DNA from: CAYUJH01 sp964394585
Lineage (GTDB): Bacteria > Bacteroidota > Bacteroidia > Cytophagales > Flammeovirgaceae
Direction: 5' to 3'
Assembly: GCA_964394585.1 (NCBI GenBank)
Contig: CAYMYI010000014.1
Location: 1 to 52,313 of the forward strand
Length of the DNA: 52,313 bases
The notes below the pieces were generated by a model that made no database searches, was not told where the DNA came from, and worked only from the letters and a program-made list of their open reading frames with translations. The position numbers and the translations under genes were made by a program. Within the stretch, counting starts at the first letter, position 1, and each line of letters opens with the position of its first letter. This document shows, one piece after another, positions 42,905 through 49,560 of this stretch.

Positions 42905-43246
42905 TTACTTGCCTTGCTGAGCTTTCAACAACGAAATAATGTCGTCTTTATCTTTAAGTTGCTGCTTCAGTAGTGCAATTTGTTCACGTAACAACTCTAT
43001 TTCTTTTTCCTGCGAAGCATTGGCGGATTTGGTATCCACTACTTCTTCCTCTTCAATATCGATGGTATTGCCATCTTCGCCGGTGATCATCTCAGCAAAA
43101 TCTTTGAACATATCAAACATCTCTTCGAAACCATTGCCTTGCCCTCGGTTTCCTCGTTGAGCAAAATTTTCCATGTTTTTAGATAGAGCCTCTTTCATAA
43201 ACTTTTTAATCAGCTGCTCCATGCGGTCGTCTTTTGTTGCATTCAT
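42905..43246 (-). CDS. Small acidic coiled-coil protein
   Basis: Cytosolic protein of 113 aa with no recognised family. An N-terminal helical part (MEQLIKKFMKEALSKNMENFAQ) is followed by a glycine-rich turn (RGNRGQGNG), a segment FEEMFDMFKDFAEMI, an acidic stretch DIEEEEVVD, and a C-terminal coiled coil of about 35 residues (KEIELLREQIALLKQQLKDKDDIISLLKAQ) with clear heptads. The start at 43246 is preferred to the one at 43309 since the extra 21 residues are hydrophobic and unlike the rest. It could be a small scaffold or dimerising adaptor; no function is claimed. Confidence 0.62.
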   Translation of the reverse strand: MNATKDDRMEQLIKKFMKEALSKNMENFAQRGNRGQGNGFEEMFDMFKDFAEMITGEDGNTIDIEEEEVVDTKSANASQEKEIELLREQIALLKQQLKDKDDIISLLKAQQGK

Positions 43247-43406
43247 GATGTAAACTATAATTAAATTAATTTGGGTTTTCGTAACGAAAGGCACTATCGT
43301 ACCTTTCAAAAAATAGATATATTTCTTTCAACAAGGCGATAAACTTATTAAGTTCCTATGCCCCCTGTAGCCACAGTTAGTTTGTGGTGCTATCAACCTT
43401 ACTACT

Positions 43407-46031
43407 ATGAAATTCTATCATCTCACACCTGAGCAAGCGCTCGCCGAACTACGTACTTCATTAGACGGGCTACACCCTAAAGAGGTAACACAACGCCAAG
43501 AAAAATATGGTCCCAACCGACTAGAAACGGAAGTGGCTATTAATAAATGGAAGCTGTTCATCAGCCAGTTTCGCTCGTTTATTATTTACATTATGCTGTT
43601 TGCGGTGGTGCTGTCGTTTGCCTTGCAAGAATACGCCGACGCTACAGTAATTGCGCTCATTCTTATCGCCAATGCACTGATAGGGTATTACCAAGAATTG
43701 GGTGCACAAAAATCGTTAGAAGCCCTAAAAAAGATGAGCGTGGTACATGCCAAAGTACGCCGCGAAGGGAAAGTTACTCAAGTTGATGGGGCAGAGTTAG
43801 TGCCAGGTGATATCATTTCGTTGGAAGCCGGCGACCGAGTACCTGCCGATGCACGTATTTTAGAGGCTTCGGCACTGCGCATTGAAGAAGCAAGCCTTAC
43901 GGGCGAAAGTTTGCCGATTGAGAAATCGGTAGAAGCCATCGCTGAGCAAGTAGAAATTGGCGACCAACTCAATATGTTGTTTGCCTCTACCACTGTGCTA
44001 GAAGGCTCGGCAAAAGCAGTCGTTGTGCATACGGGCATGCACACGGAGATTGGGAAAATCACTGAGCTGGTCAAAGAAGCCGAAGACCAACTCACTCCAC
44101 TACAAATACGACTCGACCACTTCGGACAGCGATTAGGTATTGCTGTCATTGTAATTTGTGTATTGGTTTTCTTAGTGATGAGTGGCAAAGCCTACTGGAA
44201 CGAAGGCTTCAGTGTTGCCGTACTTTTAGATGTGTTCTTAGTAGCCGTCGCCTTAGCTGTTGCCGCCGTACCCTCAGGTTTGCCCGCAGTGGTTACCATA
44301 GCACTGAGTATCGGCGTAAAAAAATTGTTGCGAAAAAATGCCCTTGTACGTCGGCTTGCTTCTGTGGAAACACTTGGTTCTTGCAACATTATTTGTTCTG
44401 ATAAAACCGGTACGCTCACCCAAAACCAAATGACAGTTCGTAAGGCTTGGACCCTGCAAGGAGAAGCCTCTCTCGAAGGTATTGGGTACGAAGCCAAAGG
44501 CAATATAGAGGGCGTAACCGATAGGCTTCTGTTTGAAATTGGGTTGCATTGCAATAATGCATCGGTATACCAAAAAGAAGGTGAATGGAAAATTTCAGGT
44601 GACCCTACAGAAGCTGCCTTGTTAGTAAGTGCGGAAAAAGCAAAGATCTCCGCCGACTCTTGGAAACGAAAAGGAGAACTCCCTTTTGAATCGGATCGAA
44701 AGCGCATGAGCGTTTGGGTTGAAAACGCCTCAAAACAGCGAATGTTTACCAAAGGAGCGCCCGACCAAATGCTGCAAGTGTGTACCCATGTACAAAAGGG
44801 TAATGCAGTGATGGAACTCACCGAAACCGAACAGCAAGAAATTATAGCCCAGATTGAAGCCTATTCTAGCCAAGCATTTCGCGTTTTAGCGTTTGCCTAC
44901 AAAGAGGTTTCTTCAGAAAACGAATTTACCGAAGAACAACTCATTTTCGTAGGCTTACAGGCGATTATCGACCCTCCACGCCCCGATGTAATCGAATCGG
45001 TACGGCGAACCAAAGCCGCCGGAATACGCCTGATTATGATTACAGGCGACCACAAAGAGACCGCTCGAGCGATTGGGAAAGAAATCGGGATTGAAGGTAA
45101 CGTGCTTACCGGAGCAGAAATGAGCGAAATGGATGACGCTACTTTGGTACAAAAACTCGATGAGGGAACTAACATATTTGCCCGTGTGATTCCCGAGCAT
45201 AAACAGCGAATCATTGTAGCGTTGCAACAACAAAATAATGTGGTTGCCATGACTGGCGATGGCGTCAACGACGCACCTGCCCTCAAAAAAGCAAACATCG
45301 GTGTGGCGGTAGGTTCCGGTACTGATGTTGCCAAAGAAGCCTCTGACTTTATATTAATCGATGATTCATTCACGAATATCGTAAATGCTATTGAAGAAGG
45401 CAGAGGCATTTACGATAACATCCAAAAGGCAATTATGCACTTGCTTTCAGGTAATCTTTCCGAAGTACTCATTATCTTCTTAGCCGTATTATTGGGTTGG
45501 AATCTCCCTATGACTGCCATTATGCTTTTATGGGTGAATTTAGTAACTGATGGTGCTCCGGCATTAGCACTTGGTGTCGATCCGTATGGTCAAAACATCA
45601 TGAAACGCAAACCTTTTGCCCTCGATAGCAGCATTTTACCCAAACCGCAACTCATTCTGATTACCATTATGGGCATCTACGCCACCTGTATTGCGCTCGC
45701 ACTGTTTTACTATGCCGGCGGCACACAAGGCGAAGTAGTACAAGCGCAAACTATGACGTTCTGTTTTGTGGTTATCTCTGAGAGTATATTACTCATTTCT
45801 ATCCGATACTTTTTTAAAATTCCTTTCTTTACCAACACCTGGTTATGGGGAGCAATTTTAGGAGGTTTTGGCTTACAAGCACTTTTATTATATAGTCCTC
45901 TCAACCAAATATTTGGCTGTGTTCCTCTAAGCGCTCTGCAAATAGGCGTTTTGCTAGGTTCAGGCATTGGGCTGTATCTTCTTTGCCTGCTTACTGCATA
46001 TGTAGTACGCAAACAAATGAATACTTACTAA
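43407..46031 (+). CDS. P2A-type cation-transporting ATPase (calcium-ATPase-like)
   Basis: Inner-membrane P-type ATPase of 874 aa, closest in motifs to calcium pumps. It has the N-terminal cation_ATPase_N region, the actuator motif LTGESLPIEKS, phosphorylation site Asp332 in SDKTGTLTQNQMT, nucleotide-domain KGAPDQML, hinge MTGDGVNDAPALKKANIG, and ten membrane helices. Ion-site residues in later helices are kept as in SERCA: GNLSEV in M5 and NLVTDGAPA in M6. In M4, however, the usual PEGLP is PSGLP (Ser290 in place of the site-II glutamate), so stoichiometry or ion choice may differ. It is a single gene; 201 bp without clear signals separate it from msrB. Confidence 0.9.
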   Translation: MKFYHLTPEQALAELRTSLDGLHPKEVTQRQEKYGPNRLETEVAINKWKLFISQFRSFIIYIMLFAVVLSFALQEYADATVIALILIANALIGYYQELGAQKSLEALKKMSVVHAKVRREGKVTQVDGAELVPGDIISLEAGDRVPADARILEASALRIEEASLTGESLPIEKSVEAIAEQVEIGDQLNMLFASTTVLEGSAKAVVVHTGMHTEIGKITELVKEAEDQLTPLQIRLDHFGQRLGIAVIVICVLVFLVMSGKAYWNEGFSVAVLLDVFLVAVALAVAAVPSGLPAVVTIALSIGVKKLLRKNALVRRLASVETLGSCNIICSDKTGTLTQNQMTVRKAWTLQGEASLEGIGYEAKGNIEGVTDRLLFEIGLHCNNASVYQKEGEWKISGDPTEAALLVSAEKAKISADSWKRKGELPFESDRKRMSVWVENASKQRMFTKGAPDQMLQVCTHVQKGNAVMELTETEQQEIIAQIEAYSSQAFRVLAFAYKEVSSENEFTEEQLIFVGLQAIIDPPRPDVIESVRRTKAAGIRLIMITGDHKETARAIGKEIGIEGNVLTGAEMSEMDDATLVQKLDEGTNIFARVIPEHKQRIIVALQQQNNVVAMTGDGVNDAPALKKANIGVAVGSGTDVAKEASDFILIDDSFTNIVNAIEEGRGIYDNIQKAIMHLLSGNLSEVLIIFLAVLLGWNLPMTAIMLLWVNLVTDGAPALALGVDPYGQNIMKRKPFALDSSILPKPQLILITIMGIYATCIALALFYYAGGTQGEVVQAQTMTFCFVVISESILLISIRYFFKIPFFTNTWLWGAILGGFGLQALLLYSPLNQIFGCVPLSALQIGVLLGSGIGLYLLCLLTAYVVRKQMNTY

Positions 46032-46232
46032 CCTTTTTAGCATAAAAGAATACCAACCTTTGCACGATGCGCAAGAGAATGTCTGGATGCAGACAATACA
46101 ACCCTTAGTTTGCTATTTACTGTTAAAGCCCTCTCTTATATAAAAACTTAGGGTTCAAAAATGTGGTTAAAGTAACACAGTGCCGAGTGGATAAACACTT
46201 GAAAATAATTCATTTATAAAACTGAAAATTAT

Positions 46233-46727
46233 ATGAAACTCTCTTATGTATTAGTTGCCTTACTATTTGGTGTGTTGCAAGCCTGTGGGCAAACCAAGGC
46301 TACCGAAGAAACAACGTACCCTACGGAGCTTCCCCCCGTTATCACCAACCCAAGTAAGTACAATGCGCTTACCGAAAAAGAAGCCTATGTTATTGAAGAA
46401 AAAGGAACTGAATATGCATTTAGTGGTCAGTTTCACAATTATAAAGGGCAAGGCACGTATATCTGCAAGCGCTGCAATTACCCGTTGTTTCGTTCAGATG
46501 ATAAGTTTAACTCGGGTACCGGATGGCCCAGTTTCGACGATATGATTGCCGAAAATGTAAAAGAATTGCCCGATGCCGATGGTATGCGAACCGAAATCGT
46601 TTGTGGCAACTGCGACGCACATTTAGGGCATGTATTCCGAGGAGAAGGGTTTACCGATAAACAAACACGCCACTGTGTAAACTCTGTGAGTCTATCATTC
46701 ATCAAAAAAGAATTGAATAAACAATGA
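46233..46727 (+). CDS. msrB: Peptide-methionine (R)-S-oxide reductase, lipoprotein form
   Basis: Reduces methionine-R-sulfoxide in proteins. The 164-aa protein has a signal peptide with lipobox VLQAC (Cys18), so it acts outside the cytosol, anchored to a membrane. Zinc ligands are Cys78, Cys81, Cys124 and Cys127 (CKRC and CGNC). The catalytic Cys148 is in TRHCVNSVSL, and GTGWPSF is the conserved substrate loop. The msrA gene overlaps by 4 bp (ATGA), giving translational coupling. Electrons cannot come from the cytosolic thioredoxin of this window; an exported thioredoxin-like partner must exist elsewhere. Confidence 0.95.
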   Translation: MKLSYVLVALLFGVLQACGQTKATEETTYPTELPPVITNPSKYNALTEKEAYVIEEKGTEYAFSGQFHNYKGQGTYICKRCNYPLFRSDDKFNSGTGWPSFDDMIAENVKELPDADGMRTEIVCGNCDAHLGHVFRGEGFTDKQTRHCVNSVSLSFIKKELNKQ

Positions 46728-47434
46728 CAACTATGCATAAAATATATCAGATGGCTTTAGCGGCACTTTGGGTAATAGTATTGCCTGCCTGTAGCCAAGG
46801 GCAAGTAAAAACCCAAGCCATGAGCGATGGTACTACCAAGAATACCGATGTCCACCGAGTGGCAGAATATATAGAACAGAAAGGGCTGGAATCGTACACC
46901 GTAGCAACCTTTGCCGGAGGATGCTTTTGGTGTACGGAAGCGGCTTTCGAACGCATTAACGGGGTGGTTGATGTAATCAGCGGGTACTCAGGAGGTGCAG
47001 AAGAATACCCCACTTATAGCGAGGTAAGCAATAAAAAAACAACACATGCAGAAGCTATCCATATTTTCTACAACCCCGATGTAATCACTTACAAACAACT
47101 GCTAGAAGTATTTTTTGTCGCACACGACCCTACCCAATACCACCGGCAAGGCCCCGATGTGGGTCCGCAGTATCGGTCGGCAGTGTTTTACCATAACGAA
47201 GAGCAAAAGCAGCAAACCGAAGCGGTAATTGCCGAACTAGAAGCTTCTGAAAAGTTTGAAAGCCCAATCGTTACCGAAGTAGCAGCTTACGAAGGGTTTT
47301 GGGTAGCAGAGGCCTACCATCAAGATTATTACGAGCATAATCCGGGGAACCCGTACATCATTACTGTCAGTAAACCCAAAGTGGAAAAAGTGATGAAAAC
47401 GTTTAAAGAATGGCTAAAAGAAGAGTATAAGTAA
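46724..47434 (+). CDS. msrA: Peptide-methionine (S)-S-oxide reductase, lipoprotein form
   Basis: Reduces methionine-S-sulfoxide, complementary to MsrB. It has 236 aa with a signal peptide and lipobox VLPAC (Cys23). The catalytic site GGCFWC has nucleophile Cys67 near FAGGCFWCTEAAFERINGV, followed by SGYSGG, HAEAIHI and the YHQDYYEHNPGNPY region typical of MsrA. The ATG at 46724 overlaps the msrB stop (ATGA); an ATG at 46733 is an alternative. The pair forms a repair unit for oxidised exported proteins. Confidence 0.95.
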   Translation: MTTMHKIYQMALAALWVIVLPACSQGQVKTQAMSDGTTKNTDVHRVAEYIEQKGLESYTVATFAGGCFWCTEAAFERINGVVDVISGYSGGAEEYPTYSEVSNKKTTHAEAIHIFYNPDVITYKQLLEVFFVAHDPTQYHRQGPDVGPQYRSAVFYHNEEQKQQTEAVIAELEASEKFESPIVTEVAAYEGFWVAEAYHQDYYEHNPGNPYIITVSKPKVEKVMKTFKEWLKEEYK

Positions 47435-47552
47435 GCCTTCCGCATATAGCATTCTCCATATTCTCAAAATATGCCAAGATTTAATGTAATTGGAAGAGTT
47501 TTTTTTATAATCCTAGCTTTCAAATACTACCCATGAGTTTTGAGAATATACT

Positions 47553-47580
47553 AAAAGCTACCCTCTAGGGTAGCTTTTTT
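47553..47580. terminator. Bidirectional terminator between msrA and the DUF4139 gene
   Basis: 11-bp stem AAAAGCTACCC/GGGTAGCTTTT with a 4-nt loop and six T on the plus strand, between convergent genes ending at 47434 and 47599. Confidence 0.88.
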
Positions 47581-47598
47581 AGTGCATCCTACATTTTA

Positions 47599-49485
47599 TC
47601 ATTCCATTTTAACAGTTCTATCTCTAGGATATTCCACTGCATACCGAAACGTGAGTTTGCGTTGCTCGTTCGGTGCTAAGGTGATGTGCCACACTAGCTC
47701 TCCGGTTTCTTCGGAAAGGGTAGCTCCTGCGGTGTCCACATCATCAACTCTAATATCTTGGTTCGAAGAAATGGGTATTTGGTCATGCACCTTAAGGGTA
47801 ACAGCTTCATTTTTAAGGTTTTTGAGAGCGATTTCCCACACTCGCTCTTCTCTTTTTTTGTTGCTAAACGACTTTCGCTTTTCAAAGTCTCGCAATCGAG
47901 TACGTTTTACAATAATGTCGTCATCTCTACCTAAAGAAATCCGCAAGGTATCACTCACAAATTTTGTATTGAGGATAGAACGCCCGATGTATCGGTTCTC
48001 AAAGTATAAATTGGCTTCACCTTCTAAAAAATTATACTGGCTCCACTCGGTAACATCGGCTACTAAGAACGCATTTTCAATAAGTTTAGGAACCACATTG
48101 TATTTATAATCGCTAGGGATTTCGTGGGTGATGAGTTCCACCGTACTCAATTTTCCATTAGTGGGAATGCTGTACGGTTGTTCGATTTCGTAAGCAAAAT
48201 TGGTTTGAAACTCGAACTGTGCGACAGTAGGCGCCGAAGCCCTTCTACTCCGTGCAGCTTCTGCCTTTTTTTCCTGCAGATTCCCGCCTGCTTTGCCTTT
48301 ATACCCAGTTACTACTACTTCTTCAAGAGCGGTTATATCTTCAGAAAGGGCAACATTCATAATTTCCCCCTGCACTGGTAACTCTTTCGATACAAAGCCA
48401 ATGTATGAGAACATGAGTGTTTGTGCATCTTCTGGCAGGTTTAAAGCATATTTCCCATCCAGATTGGTCATGGTACCAATGGTAGAACCTTTGATAAACA
48501 CATTAACACCAGGCAAAGGATCGCCGGTATTCTCATCAATCACAACGCCGCTTACTTGGGAAATACCTTGTGTGTAAGCATTACCATAGGTAATATTTTG
48601 TTTTAACTGAAAGATATTTTGATTGCCATAGTTGTACGAAAAATCGAGGTAGGTGGGGCGTAAAGTAGGCGAAGTACCACTCTGTTGCGGATTCCCTGAT
48701 GAAATAGTAAGCCGTACCGCCTCCCAATCGATTCCCGTATTTTGGTATACGTTGGCTTTATAGGTTACTCGAATCGGTTCTGAAATACTCTCAACCCGAA
48801 TGTCGTACGTAGGAATCCATCCAGCATCGCTTACGATGTACTGCAATTGCACTTCACTTTGGCTAGCCGTTTCTGTTTGTACTACGGCTTCTACTTGCAT
48901 GGTTTTTTCGTGTTGACTCGAAGTGATTTCTTTGATTTCCCCTTCAATCTTTACAATATCTTCTTTGATTGCATTAAGATCTTGCGCGTTTTTTAGAAGA
49001 GCCGTTTCAAGGCTACGCAACTTCGTGCTAAAATAGTCCATAGCAGCGCGCAATGTTTCGGCGGAAACTCCCACTGTGCCACCAATTGATTTGTTGGCGA
49101 GCAATACTTCTTTTTCTTGTTGGAAGATTTTACGTTCGGTTTCTAAAGTTTGCTGCTGGCGTTCAAAACGCTGTAGCTCTACTTCGAGCTTTCCTAACGT
49201 CTCGCTTTTTTCTTTTTCGTCTAAATAATTGATTTTGTGCGAAAGCGATAAGATCGTAAATCCTTCTCCACTGAGTTGAATAGTTTGTGGGTTCAACTGC
49301 GCTGAAAGTCCGGTAAACGCAATCTTGCTTTTCCCTACCGGCAATGCGATAGTAGCCGCACGTTGAATTTCAGCTCCCTTTAAGAAGATTGTAACCCGTT
49401 GGATGGTCGATGGTACGCTCAGCGTATTTTCTTGGGCAACTCCAAGTGTTGGCATCCCTAGCAAAAGCAATAAAAATATTCGCAT
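47599..49485 (-). CDS. DUF4139 (mucoidy-inhibitor MuiA-like) exported protein with an inserted CarboxypepD_reg-like module
   Basis: Exported protein of 628 aa; signal peptide ends near GVAQ (about 17). It has the DUF4140 N-terminal domain (about 28-125), a coiled coil (about 90-190), then DUF4139, typified by VQLQYIVSDAGWIPTYDIRV and the C-terminal ALKNLKNEAVTLKVHDQIP and FRYAVEYP segments. Between them lies an inserted module (about 309-397): VSGVVIDENTGDPLPGVNVFIKG is CarboxypepD_reg-like, and the following ALEEVVVTGYKG copies the TonB-box-like signature of SusC proteins. The family is named after MuiA, but its biochemical role is unknown. It stands between terminators on both sides. Confidence 0.82.
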   Translation of the reverse strand: MRIFLLLLLGMPTLGVAQENTLSVPSTIQRVTIFLKGAEIQRAATIALPVGKSKIAFTGLSAQLNPQTIQLSGEGFTILSLSHKINYLDEKEKSETLGKLEVELQRFERQQQTLETERKIFQQEKEVLLANKSIGGTVGVSAETLRAAMDYFSTKLRSLETALLKNAQDLNAIKEDIVKIEGEIKEITSSQHEKTMQVEAVVQTETASQSEVQLQYIVSDAGWIPTYDIRVESISEPIRVTYKANVYQNTGIDWEAVRLTISSGNPQQSGTSPTLRPTYLDFSYNYGNQNIFQLKQNITYGNAYTQGISQVSGVVIDENTGDPLPGVNVFIKGSTIGTMTNLDGKYALNLPEDAQTLMFSYIGFVSKELPVQGEIMNVALSEDITALEEVVVTGYKGKAGGNLQEKKAEAARSRRASAPTVAQFEFQTNFAYEIEQPYSIPTNGKLSTVELITHEIPSDYKYNVVPKLIENAFLVADVTEWSQYNFLEGEANLYFENRYIGRSILNTKFVSDTLRISLGRDDDIIVKRTRLRDFEKRKSFSNKKREERVWEIALKNLKNEAVTLKVHDQIPISSNQDIRVDDVDTAGATLSEETGELVWHITLAPNEQRKLTFRYAVEYPRDRTVKME

Positions 49486-49507
49486 CGTTTTAAAAATAGT
49501 GGTTATG

Positions 49508-49538
49508 AAAAAGGCAATCTATCGAAATAGATTGCCTT
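49508..49538 (-). terminator. Terminator of the Ig-repeat gene
   Basis: On the minus strand, AAGGCAATCTAT pairs with ATAGATTGCCTT around a 4-nt loop, then TTTTT; 22 bp after the stop codon at 49561 and 23 bp before the next start on the same strand. Confidence 0.85.
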
Positions 49539-49560
49539 ATAAAATGAGTTCCATTAGTTT

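Noticed and set aside
46088..46154. AACCCT ... AGGGTT inverted repeat upstream of msrB
   Set aside because: Only 6 bp pair across a spacer of more than 50 bases; this is within chance expectation.
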